The notes under the pieces were generated by a model. That model was not told where the DNA came from and searched no databases. It saw nothing but the letters and a program-made list of their open reading frames with translations. A program made the translations under genes and the position numbers. 64,000 nt of DNA, taken from positions 380,347,633 through 380,411,632 of the forward strand of contig NC_053039.3 in the NCBI RefSeq assembly GCF_002575655.3. The letters are read 5' to 3'. Of the stretch, positions 33,714 through 44,249 are shown piece by piece. Numbering within the stretch: the first letter of the stretch is position 1; every line of letters begins with the position of its first letter. This DNA comes from Aegilops tauschii subsp. strangulata (Eukaryota > Streptophyta > Magnoliopsida > Poales > Poaceae).

Positions 33714-34192
33714 GCCTGACCCGACACCCCGACCCCGACACCGACACGGCACCCCGACCCCGACCCGGCACCCCGACCCCCGACACCGACACGACACCCC
33801 GACCCCCGACACGACACCCCCGACACCCCGACCCCGAGACCCCGACCCCGACCCCGACCCCGACACCCCGACCCCGAGCCTGACCCGACACCCCGACCCC
33901 GACACCGACACGGCACCCCGACCCCGACCCGACACCCCGACCCCGAGACCCCGACCCCGACACGGCACCCCGAGACCGACACGACACCCCGACCCCGACA
34001 CGGCACCCCGAGACCGACACGACACCCCGACCCCCGACATGACACCCCCGACACCCCGACCCCGAGACCCCGACCCCGACCCCGACCTCGACCCCGACCC
34101 CGACACCCCGACCCCGACACCGACACGGCACCCCGACCCCGACCCGGCACCCCGACCCGACACCCCGACCCCGACACCCCGACCCCGAAAAG
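33556..34192. repeat. Hexanucleotide (CCCCGA)n-derived array
   Basis: Units of CCCCGA alternate with CACCCCGACAC and GGCACCCCGA variants for about 630 bp. The minus strand is a run of GGGGTC. Open frames at 33311-34227 minus are products of the repeat. Confidence 0.95.
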
Positions 34193-34607
34193 GTGTTCTT
34201 TGGCCTTCCAGAAGCCGACGGGGTCATATATTTGTGAATTATCAGTTAGGTCATATATCTTTCGATTTTGTTATGAAAAACATCATATATAATTGTGTTG
34301 ATCGGGTAGTTTTAAATGTGCAGTTGTTTCATCGCTGCGAGGTTTGGTGTTCGACGACCTCGCCGTGCGTTTGACGAGCTCTGCCCCTTCGTTCGTGGGT
34401 GAGCACAAATGACATGTCCTCCTCCCCCATTAATTATTTGATCTATTCCGATGAAACTTGATAGCTAGATATATATGTGTCTTGAATCATCAGTATGCGT
34501 AACCAATATGTGTCTCCCGTTCGAAAGCGTCATAGTTATAAATATGCATGCATTTGCATATTTATAACCTTGATTCTTTCGAATTGTCCAACGCTATCCA
34601 TGGACAG

Positions 34608-34825
34608 CCCGAGTATGTTTAGATTGGGTTCGTTTTCCCATATGCTTTGCTCCGGATCCGACGCATAAATTTCGTCAGTGCCTCCCCTGTTGTTCTCCGG
34701 GTACACATCCTCTCTGTTTATTGCAGAGACGTGTATCAGGAGAACAGCGGGGAGGTGCTGCCGAAATTTTGCGTAGGATCCGGGGCATAGCATGGGAAAA
34801 TGAACCCAATCTAAACATACTCGGG
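34608..34825. repeat. 218-bp imperfect inverted repeat (long hairpin) upstream of TNP2
   Basis: The left arm starts CCCGAGTATGTTTAGATTGG and the right arm ends CCAATCTAAACATACTCGGG. The arms stay complementary, with scattered mismatches and small bulges, for about 105 nt down to CTCTG/CAGAG around a seven-base loop near 34721. It lies 143 bp upstream of the probable TNP2 start. The frame at 34536-34844 minus runs through it and is not a credible gene. Confidence 0.9.
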
Positions 34826-34967
34826 TGGGATTAGGACCTATCATTACCTATTAGAGTGTAGGTTGCATGGACGTAATAAAATTGACAAAGTAGATCAACT
34901 GATGAATACATACATGGTGAATTATATATATATATTTGTTGTGTGTCTAGTAGCTCTGAAAGTCAAG

Positions 34968-37900
34968 ATGAGTGATCGTGCGTGGATGTACACCGGTCAC
35001 ACTGGTCAGAACAAATGGAGCACTGAATGGTTCACAAAAACCAAGGGGTTTGTGCGAGCCGCATTTGCAAATGGCCAGAGGAAAACCTGGTGCCCCTGTT
35101 TACGGTGCGGCAATTGGGAAAAGAGGACAGAGGCTGAAATGGGCAAACACCTGCAGAAGAGTGGTTTTACGCCCGATTATACGGTGTGGACATTTCATGG
35201 TGAGTCTGCCCAACGTGACCGAGCTGAGGTGGATCGTCGTCGCACCGACGAGCATGGTACCGGTACGGAAAACATGGTGCAAGACTTTGATGATGCTCGG
35301 GATTCGGACGAGGAGATGGAGGAATCTGCAAAGGCCTTCAATGAAATGTTGGAGTCTTCAAAACGTCCGCTCCATGAGCACACTGAGCTTTGTCAGTTGG
35401 ATGCCATCTCACAAGTAATGGCTCTGAAGGCTCAGTTCAACTTGGGCAGAGAATGCTACGATGCAATGATGACAGTATTTGGACGCTTTCTACCCAAAGG
35501 CCATGTAATGCCTGCAAACCTGTACCAGTCGGACAAAATCCTCCGTGCACTGAAGATGCCCTATGATAAGATACATGCCTGTGAGAAAGGATGTGTCTTG
35601 TTTAGGCTTGACTATGCGGACTTGAACTGTTGTCCCATTTGCAAGTCTTCCAGCTATGTTGTGGTAGACAACGGTATGGGTGAGAAGACACAGACCAAAA
35701 TCCCCGTTAGTGTTCTTCGGTATATGCCAATCGTACCAAGACTTCAATGTCTTTTCATGGTCGAAGAGACGGCCAGACAGATGACATGGCACAAAACGGG
35801 CAAAAGAACCGAACTAGATGCAGATGGGAATCTGATGATTGTACACACATCGGATGGTGTTGCGTGGAAAAAGTTTGATGAATTACATGGTGACAAAGCG
35901 GCAGATCCGAGGCATCCTCGAGTCGGCATCAGCACGGATGGGTTCAGTGTGTTTGGTATGACGGCAGCCCAATACAGTTGTTGGCCCGTATTTGTCTTTC
36001 CACTCAATCTCCCCCCCCCCCCCCGGACAGATTATGCAAAGAAAGAACATTTTCCTGACGTTGATAATTCCAGGGCCCAACTATCCGGGGAAAATATGAA
36101 TGTGTACATGCAACCGCTTAAGGACGAATTGCAAGAAGCCTGGGATAATGGGTTCAAGACATACGATGCCTATAGCAAACGGAACTTCATAATGCGTGTC
36201 TGGTACATGTACTCAACGCATGACTTGCCGGCGTATGCGCTATTCGTTGGCTGGTGTGTGCATGGAAGGTTCCCGTGCCCCACATGCAAGGGAGCTCTTG
36301 AGTTTCGTTGGCTTCAGGCGGGTCGCAAGTTTTCTTGCTTCGACATGCATAGAGAGTTCCTGAATCCTCGCCATAAGTTCAGGAAAGACAAGAAGAACTT
36401 CATCAGAGGTAGAGTTGTCAAAAACTCTGCACCACATGCATTGACAGGCCAACAGACCCTGGATCAGTTAAACGCTCTCGAGCCAGATCCCGAGCGTCCA
36501 GGGTACTTCAAGGGGTATAATTCTAAGCACGCCTGGACTCACAAAACATGCTTATGGGATCTGCCTTACTTCAAAGACCTCCTTTGCCCACACAACATCG
36601 ACGTGATGCACACTGAGAAGAATATCGCCGAGGCACTTTTTGGTACATTGTTCGGCATAGATGGGAAGTCAAAGGATAATACTAAGGCTAGAGTCGATCT
36701 GGAGGCGCTATGTGATAGGCCGTTACAAAACATGAAAGAACCGAAAGGAAAGCAGAACTGGACGAAGCCAAAGGCATGGTTCAATCTTGGAAGGCCGGCT
36801 ATGAGGGAAATTATCTTGTGGGTGAAAATGCAGTTGATGTTCCCCGATGGGTATGCAGCGAATCTACAGAGGGGAGCCAGTCTTGATAAATTGAAGATAT
36901 TTGGTCTCAAGAGTCATGATTGGCACATATGGATTGAGCGGGTAATGCCGGTGATGTTGCGTGGCTTCATCCCTGAGGATGAATGGCTAGTACTGGCAGA
37001 ACTCAGCTATTTCTTCCGTGTTCTTTGTGCGAAAGAACTATCGCCTAGCGTGCTAGAAGAAATGGAAGAGTTGGCGCCGGAGTTGATCTGCAAGTTAGAG
37101 AAGATCTTTCCACCGGGCTTCTTTAATCCAATGCAACATTTGATTTTGCATCTCCCGACCGAGGCAAGATTGGGGGGGGCCCGTGCAAAATCGTTGGTGC
37201 TACCCAACTGAGAGGATGCAGAAGACGCTTCGACAAAAATGTAAAAATAAACGTAGAATTGAAGCATCGATGGCTGAGGCATTCATCACTGAGGAGGCGG
37301 CAAACTTCGTGACAGCACACTACGAAGCCAAAAATCGTCATTTGCATAATCCGAAGCCTCGGTACAATGCTGACGACCCTAAAAAGGGTGGATCCAACCT
37401 CAGCCTATTCAAAGGGAATCTCGCACCAGCTAGTGTTTCAAATCCAGTATCTTTGGATAACGAACAATGGCGGACCATTTCGTTGTATATCTTCAACAAC
37501 CTGATAGAAGTGCGGCCGTACATCGAGTAAGTTCTCGGTACATAGTTTCGCAACTTCTATTTCCTTTGAACTGCTCTTATTCCTGGATATTTCATACAGT
37601 CGATACGTCGCCTTATTCTCGTATGGAGCGGTGATCCAAAAGGATTCTGTCGAAGAGTATGAGCTTCTCGCAAAGCAAGGTGGCGGCTATCCCGGTTTCA
37701 TCTCTTGGTTCAAACAAACGGTAATTTCTATTAGACTTGTAGGCTAATTTGTAGGCGGCTATCCCGGTTTCATTCGCTAATTTGTGCGTAATGCAACAAT
37801 CCTTTCATATTAAACTTGTAGGCTAATTCAGAGTCTATGGACGCCGAATTGAGACAAGTCGCTAATGGTTTTGACTATAAGGTCCGTTCATTTGACAAAT

Positions 37901-38637
37901 ACGACATCAACGGGTATCGCTTTCGTACCTATGGCAAAGAGCTATCTATGGCCGACCGAAAGTCTACAAATTGTTGTGTATCTGCTATCGGCGAAGGAGG
38001 TACCGAGTATTATGGGAGAGTTGAAGCAATTTATGAACTTCTATTCTATGGTGAAAACCCACCGAATGTCGTAGTCTTCAAATGTTATTGGTTTCAGCCG
38101 AAGGAGACTAGAAGGACTCATGAACATATAGGGCTAGTTGAAATCAACCAAAGCACCCATTTAGATGTTCCTGATGTCTATATTACGGCTCAACAGGCGA
38201 CCCAAGTATTCTATCTACCGTGGGCCTGCCAAACTAATCCAAATCTGAAAGGTTGGGATGTCGTTTATGAAGTGCCGCCACGTGCTAGACTATCTCCCCC
38301 AAAGGAAGAGGATTATGAACCTCACATTAACCCAGACACATATGAAGGAGAATTCTTCCAAGAGACACGTCTTTCCAAAAAGCGTTTCAAGAACCGCTAT
38401 ACTTCACCCCAAAACATTGAAGTAGACAGTGACAGTGAATCCGACATCACCCCAGAGGAGGAACAAGAAGAGCTGGAACAAGAAGAGGTTACTGCTGCGG
38501 ATGACCTGTCATTGCTTGACCGATTACGTCAAGGTGGCCTTGCACATGTTGATGCCACTGAACCCTATGAGCCCGTCATTGATTATAGTGATGATGATGA
38601 TTATGCATTTATTGATGATACTGATCGAGATTATTAG
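34968..38637 (+). pseudogene. TNP2-like CACTA transposase, near-complete but frameshifted
   Basis: The chosen ATG at 34968 begins MSDRAWMYTGHTG, the conserved TNP2 start. The longer frame upstream would start at TTG. A transposase-associated domain spans about residues 4-79 (with WCPCLRC and H61). The Transposase_21 core follows from about residue 290, with GISTDGF (319-325) and NIDVMHTEKN (543-552). A DUF4218-like part (LKSHDWHIWIERVMPVMLRG) begins near 647. The frame stops at 37211 because of a G8 run (37172-37179) with one base too many, and family sequence continues in another frame to 37526. Two GT-AG introns (37527-37599 and 37721-37821) lead to the last exon. That exon has a DUF4216-like domain and an acidic tail ending at TAG 38635-38637. 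Residues about 350-375 are also out of frame. It may still produce a truncated protein. Confidence 0.92.
37822..38637 (+). CDS. Last exon of the TNP2 gene (DUF4216-like domain)
   Basis: The exon follows an AG acceptor at 37820-37821 and continues the frame of the exon at 37600-37720 (GFISWFKQT joined to ANSESMD). VRSFDKYDINGYRFRTYGKE, YYGRVEAIYEL and VVVFKCYWFQP fit the DUF4216 domain at the C-terminal end of plant TNP2 proteins. FYLPWACQTNPNLKGWDVVY follows, then an acidic tail. This exon is itself undamaged. The lesions lie upstream. Confidence 0.85.
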   Translation, partial: ANSESMDAELRQVANGFDYKVRSFDKYDINGYRFRTYGKELSMADRKSTNCCVSAIGEGGTEYYGRVEAIYELLFYGENPPNVVVFKCYWFQPKETRRTHEHIGLVEINQSTHLDVPDVYITAQQATQVFYLPWACQTNPNLKGWDVVYEVPPRARLSPPKEEDYEPHINPDTYEGEFFQETRLSKKRFKNRYTSPQNIEVDSDSESDITPEEEQEELEQEEVTAADDLSLLDRLRQGGLAHVDATEPYEPVIDYSDDDDYAFIDDTDRDY

Positions 38638-38774
38638 TAGTGTCAGGTATTAAATTTTTTAATGTTGTACTTGATGATGATACACTTAAGTGATACACAT
38701 ATTATTATTCATGTCGGTCTTTTTTTTATGTAGTACTAATTTCGTTTACTGTTTGTCATGGCAGGTGTTGAAAG

Positions 38775-41236
38775 ATGGTGGGCGCTGGTCGGGAGCGCGC
38801 CAAGGCCCCTTCTTCCTCGGCGCGTGGTCTGAGGTCTTCGATTCCAGACGTACCTCTTCGCCGAGCGTTGCTGGACAGTATGTCCACACCGCCGGGCCCT
38901 TCTTCGTCCACCGCGGTGCCCAGCAGGGGACGAGGTAGGAAGAGAGGAGGTGGGGCACGTGGTCGCGGGAGAGGAGGTAGGGTGACTGCTAGGGTGCCTT
39001 CCTCGCCGCCACCCCCAGCTGTTTCACCCGAGCACGTGACTGCTAGGGTGGACTCGTCCGAGGAGGAGGCTACACGGACTCCGGTCCACGAGCCTCCGGT
39101 CCACGGGTCTTGGGCCCACGAGCCTCGGGTCGACTGGCCTTCGGCCCACGAGAGTTCGGCCCACGAGACCCCGGAGGAGCACACGTCCGGATGGGGTACC
39201 TGGCCGGATCAGCCCGAGGAGCCGAGTGGCCATGCTGATGATGGCGGGGAGCCGACTGATCTTGAGGAGGAGGGTGGCACCGTCTACCAGCGTGGTGCCA
39301 CACGGCTCCCGTCCGTGCCGGCGACCCGCGAGCAGAGGTGGTTGATCTTCCCTGATGGGGAGAGGTACGTAAGTGCATTTAATATTTTTGTACCTTCTGC
39401 ATTCACGTTTCTTCAAATAACTAATGCGTTGGCCTTGTCATGCTGCAGGGGTTGGGACCACCATCATAGTGTCCGCCGGCCCAACTCCGTCCTTGGAGTT
39501 CTTTTCCGGCAAAACTTCCCGGGGTTTGTCACGTTGCCTGGTGAGGGTCGGCTTCCAGAGCTTGGGTTGAGCTGGGAGCACTACGTGGCTGCCCCGGCCC
39601 CGCCGGATGTCATTATCGACGGTGTCGTGTGCGACACGAGGGCAGACATGGTGATCAGGACGTTCTGGGTAATTTCTCCTTTACACATTTCAAAATCTTC
39701 AACTAGCTAGTTATTAATTGTACTAATCAATATTGTCTCATTTGATTGCAGACATTCTACAGGTGTGAGGAGGGATACGAGGAGGACAGCGCAAATGTTA
39801 TCCAGAACGTCTGCAAGCGCCTACTCCAGAACTTACGGCACGAGGCTCGGGTGCAGGCTGTTCGAGACTACTACGCCTTGCGTGGTATCAAGAAGACCAA
39901 GCCGGCGTGCCGCGATAAGTTCCTGAGTAAGGAGCAGTACATGAAGGTAATTCTTAAGGCCTTCTACTTAAGTTCCTTCATTTAGTAATTCTTAGCCGTA
40001 GCGCTCAAGTTTCTATTTGCTAACTTAGGCGCCTCCGAGATGGTGTGCGGATCGGATGGATTGTTGGGAGGTGTTGGTCGATGAGTGGTGCTCACAAGAA
40101 TGGCTAACCCTCCACAACCAGGCCAAGGACAAACGTGCCCAAATGGAAGGTGTGCCACACCATCAAGGCAGCTCCAACTTATATCAGTTCGGGCGCAACT
40201 GGGTATGTGGTTTGCTTCATGATTCATGCAATTCATTCATCATGCTAGCTTGAGCCCTTTAATTACTAATTTTCATTGTTTCTCTCTTTCAGGCACGCCA
40301 CAATAAGGCGGATAAGGTGCCAGAGGTGTACGGCCTGTATGCCATGGCCCACACTGGCTCTTACAAGAAAGTCAAGGCTTTCTCTCAGTCTGACCTCGAT
40401 GATGCAAACAACTTCACCAACATCTCCTCCCACAACAAGCTCGTGAGATATAGAGATGAGGGGAAGGCGAGGAAAGGGGAGGACTTTAACCCGAGCCAGG
40501 GTCCCATTGATCCAGAGCTGGTGATGATATCTGGTGGCGGGAGGTCCCATGGCTCCATAGCCATTGGAGATGGACTTATCCGTTGTCCTAGCACTCTCCC
40601 GGAGATCAAGGCGCGCCAGTCGAGCTCCGCTCCTGAGATAAGGCCTCGTGAACGGCCAGTGCAACTCGCCATCAAGGTTAGTGATACGTACTCAGTTATC
40701 TTTCTCCATTACATTGTGTGCGCTTCCATCAATGATTACAAATGGTCATGTGAGTGGTGTTGCAGGCTGCTATACAGACTGAGAGAGATAGAACGGAGAA
40801 ACTTCTGGCGGAGGCGGCGGAGAGGCAGCGGGAGATGGAGGAGAGGACGAGAAAGATGATGGAGGAGGAGAGGGCACGGAATGACATGCAGGCAAGGGCC
40901 ATGTACGAGCTCCTTGTGGTAAGTTTCTTCTGCAGATTACTTGCTAGTCTTAACATTTGAGTCTCATTACTAACTAGTATGACTCTGTTCTGAAAACCAA
41001 ATGTGCAGTCTGTGTGCGAGAAGTCCGGTCAGCCCGCTCCGCCGATGCCAGTGATTGCTCCTGGGAGCACGGTGAGTTTAGTTTGAATGGACATTAGTTG
41101 GTAGTCTCAACATTTGAGTGTCGTAATGCTAACGAGACATTGGAAATGATCTTTGTTGCAGCTTAACTCCAGAAACGCATCGCACGATCCTTCTCCAGGT
41201 AGCGGCACTAGCCACCCCGCTCCTACACCTCCCTGA
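38775..41236 (+). CDS. CACTA second gene, Transposase_24-like, eight exons, apparently intact
   Basis: Exons at 38775-39364, 39449-39668, 39752-39946, 40029-40202, 40293-40676, 40766-40918, 41009-41071 and 41162-41236 all join in frame at GT-AG introns and end at TGA. Exon 1 encodes a Ser/Pro/Arg-rich N-terminus with repeated HEP(P/R)V, SAHESSAHE-like units. Exons 2-5 carry the conserved core (LFRQNFPGFV, WCADRMDCWEVLVDEWCSQE, VYGLYAMAHT). Exon 6 is a charged coiled coil (ERQREMEERTRKMMEEERAR). In En/Spm-type elements such a protein binds subterminal repeats and assists TNP2. The start ATG is the first in the frame and lies 138 bp after the TNP2 stop. I see no premature stop or frameshift. 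Exon calls come from splice signals and frame only. Confidence 0.85.
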
Positions 41237-41299
41237 TCACGGTAAGTTTCTCTAGTGTTTTGCTTAACAAATGCATAAAGACCTAGACTTAGCTTTATT

Positions 41300-42050
41300 T
41301 CCTCCAATATGCTTACCATAATGACCTAGAGTTAGCTTATTTTCCTCCAAAATGACCCATTTTACCTAGGTTAGCTTATAAATGATGCAGTTCATCCAAG
41401 TTAGCTCAAAAATGACCCATTTTACCTAGATTAGCTCCTAAATGATCCATTTTACCTACATTAGCTTTAAAATGGCCCATTTCACCTACGTTAACTCCAA
41501 AATGACCCATCTTACCTAGGTTATCTCATAAACGATCCATTTCAACTAATTTAGCTCATAAACGATCCATTTGACCTAAGTGAGCAAAAAAATGATCCAT
41601 TTCACCTAAATTAGCTCTTAAATGATCCATTTCACCTAAGTTAGCTAAAAAACGATCCATTTCAACTAAATTAGCTAAAAATGATCCATTTCAACAAAGT
41701 TAGCTCATAAACGATCCATTTCAACTAAGTTAGCTCAAAAACGATCCATTTGACCTAAGTGAGCTAAAAAACGGTCCATTTCACCTTAGTTACCTCAAAA
41801 ACGATCCATTTCAACTAAGTTAGCTCAAAAACGATCCATTTCAACTAGGTTAGCTCCAAAATGACCCATTTCACCTTACTTAGCTCAAAAACGATGCCCT
41901 TCACCTTAGTTAGCTCATAAACGACCCATTTCAACTAAGTTAGCTCATAAATGATCCATTTCAACTAAGTTAGCTCATAAACAACCCATTTCAACTTAGT
42001 TAGCTCATATATGATCCATTTCACCTAAGTTAGCTCATAAATGACATATA
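41300..42050. repeat. Minisatellite, about 29-bp unit, about 25 copies
   Basis: Units such as CGATCCATTTCAACTAAG followed by TTAGCTCATAAA are repeated head to tail with point variation. The array starts just 3' of the second gene's stop and lies within the element. Confidence 0.95.
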
Positions 42051-42440
42051 CTTCTTGTTCTAGTCTTCTTCTTGTTCAAGTCTTCTTCTTGTTCTAGTCA
42101 CCTATTTCTAACTTTCTTATTTACCATTTTGCAGATTTCATTCACTTGATGGAAGCTAGCTTGCTATGATGGAGTGCTTGCTTTTCCTTTGATGAAACTT
42201 TGCATTGTATCTAGCTTGCTATCTTCATGACACTTTGCATTGTAATATATATATGGATGGAACAATGTGTATGGATGGAACTTCCTTATGTATGAACAAT
42301 GTGTATGGATGAAACTGATGTGATATGTGATATGAAACTTATGTGCTAGATATGTGTTGGATATGTGCTGGATATGAAACTTATATATGTGATATGTGCT
42401 GCAAATTGTGGGATTTAATAAAAAAACAGAAAAAACAGAC
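42051..42440 (+). other. 3' flank of CACTA C gene region
   Basis: The sequence is AT-rich with TTCTTCTTGTTC and GATATGTGCTGGATATG repeats. It probably holds 3' ends of the element's transcripts. There is no gene. Confidence 0.5.
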
Positions 42441-42444
42441 AATA

Positions 42445-42975
42445 TGCAGGCTCTTTGCCGTCTGCCACCGACGGCAAAGAGCTCTTTGCCGTCTGCCGCG
42501 GACGGCAAAGAAGCCACGTGGCAGCCAACTGTGCTTCCTGGGAGCTGACCCATTTGGTCAGTTTGCCTACAGTGGCAGACGGCAAAGACTTTGCCGTCCG
42601 TGGCAGACGGCAAAGGACCTGCACTTTGCCATCAGTGGCAGACGGCAAAGAACCTGCCATCTAGTGACGTGTAGATGACATCATAAGGCGGACGGCAAAG
42701 ACCAAAGGCTCTTTGTCGTCTGCGGCGGACGGCAAAGGTCTGCCGTTAGCCACTTAACGGACTGACAGCGCAAATATTGCCGTCCGCCCTCTTTGCCGTC
42801 CGCCGCAGACGGCAAAGAGCCTTTGCCGTCCGCCGCCAGGAAGCAGACGGCAAAGCAGCTGTTTACCGTAGCCTTCTTTGCCGGAGCCTTTTGCCGTCCG
42901 CGGCTGACGGCAAAGGTCTTTGCCGTCCGCCTTTCGAGCCTTTGCCGTCCGCCATGGCAGACGGCAAAGTAGCTG
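42445..42975. repeat. Right subterminal TTTGCCGTC repeats of CACTA C
   Basis: Inverted pairs of CTTTGCCGTCTGC and GCGGACGGCAAAG recur more than ten times up to the terminal repeat, mirroring 32465-32765. Confidence 0.92.
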
Positions 42976-44249
42976 TTTCCTGTAGTGTAGGACTCCCCTT
43001 TCCTAGTCCCACTAGGAGGAGGAAGGAAGGAGTGGGAGAGGGGGAAGGCAAGGGGGGCGCCGCCCCCCCTTCCTTGTCCTATTCGGACTCAAGGGGAGGG
43101 GCGCGCGGCCTGCCTTGTCCGGCCCCTCTCTCTCTCCACTAGGGCCCAACAAGGCCCATTAATCCCCGGGGGTTCCGGTAACCCCTCCGGCACTCCGGTA
43201 AAATCCCGATTTCACCCGGAACTATTCCGATGTCCAAATATAGGCTTCCAATATATCGATCTTTATGTCTCGACCATTTTCAGACTCCTCGGCATGTCCG
43301 TGCTCATATCCGGGACTCCGAACTACCTTTGGTACATCAAAACACAAAAACTCATAATACCGATCATCACAGAACTTTAAGCATGCGGACTCTACGGGTT
43401 CGAGAACTATGTAGACATGACCGAGACACGTCTCCGGTCAATAATCAATAGCGGAACATGGATGCTCATATTGGTTCCTACATATTCTATGAAGATCTTT
43501 ATCGGTCAAACCGCATAACAGCATACATTGTTCCCTTTGTCATCGGTATGTTACTTGCCCGAGATTCGATCGTCGGTATCTCAATACCTAGCTCAATCTC
43601 GTTACCGGCAAGTCTCTTTACTCGTTCCGTAGTGCATCATCCCATAACTAACTCATTAGTCACATTGCTTGCAAGGCTTATAGTGATGTGCATTACCGAG
43701 AGGGCCCAGAGATACCCCTCCGACAATCGGAGTGACAAATCCTATTCTCGAGCTATGCCAACTCAACGAACACCATTGGAGACACCTGTAGAGCACCTTT
43801 ATAATCACCCAGTTACGTTGTGACGTTTGGTAGCACACAAAGTGTTCCTCCGGTATTCGGGAGTTGCATAATCTCATAGTCATAGGAACATGTATAAGTC
43901 ATGGAGAAAGCAATAGCAGTAAACTAAACGATCAAGTGCTAAGCTAACGAAATGGGTCAAGTCAATCACATCAATCTCCTAATGATGTGATCTCATTAAT
44001 CAAATGACAACTCATGTCTATGGCTAGGAAACTCAACCATCTTTGATCAACGAGCTAGTCAAGTAGAGGCATACTAGTGACACTATGTTTGTCTATGTAT
44101 TCACACATGTATTATGTTTCCGGTTAATACAATTCTAGCATGAATAATAAACATTTATCATGATATGAGGAAATAAATAATAACATTATTATTGCCTCTA
44201 GGGCATATTTCCTTCAGTCTCCCACTTACACTAGAGTCAATAATCTAGA

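Larger units (their letters stand above)
32453..42987 (+). mobile_element. CACTA transposon C with both transposase-type genes, 10.5 kb
   Basis: The left end is CACTACTGGAATCAGCTAA and the inverted right end CACTACAGGAAACAGCTAC, agreeing at 22 of the first 25 positions. The 3-bp duplication TAG flanks both sides (32450-32452 and 42988-42990). Subterminal CTTTGCCGTC / GACGGCAAAG motifs fill both ends. Inside, in transcription order, are simple-sequence arrays, a hairpin, a TNP2 gene, a Transposase_24-like gene and a minisatellite. The termini resemble what I recall as the Caspar group, but I cannot confirm the family. Confidence 0.95.
31941..44216 (-). repeat. Copia 3' LTR (left on plus strand), split by CACTA C
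   Basis: The LTR pieces are 31941-32452 and 42991-44216, about 1738 bp when joined. The intact sister LTR shows the undisturbed site (GTGGGAGTAGGACTCCCC near 49945). Open frames at 43230-43451 and 43458-43823 recur at 50194-50787 because both LTRs contain them, so they are not genes. Confidence 0.92.

Noticed and set aside
33311..34227. Open frames of up to 301 codons on the minus strand with polySer/polyLeu/polyPhe and Gly-Val-Ser repeats
   Set aside because: They are translations of the (GAA)n and (CCCCGA)n arrays in several frames at once, with no domain or codon signal.
41300..42050. CRISPR-like regular repeat
   Set aside because: Units are contiguous and variable with no unique spacers, in a plant transposon. 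It is a minisatellite.
43458..43823. 121-codon plus frame, near-identical at 50422-50787
   Set aside because: It is part of the Copia LTR and is repeated because LTRs are repeated.
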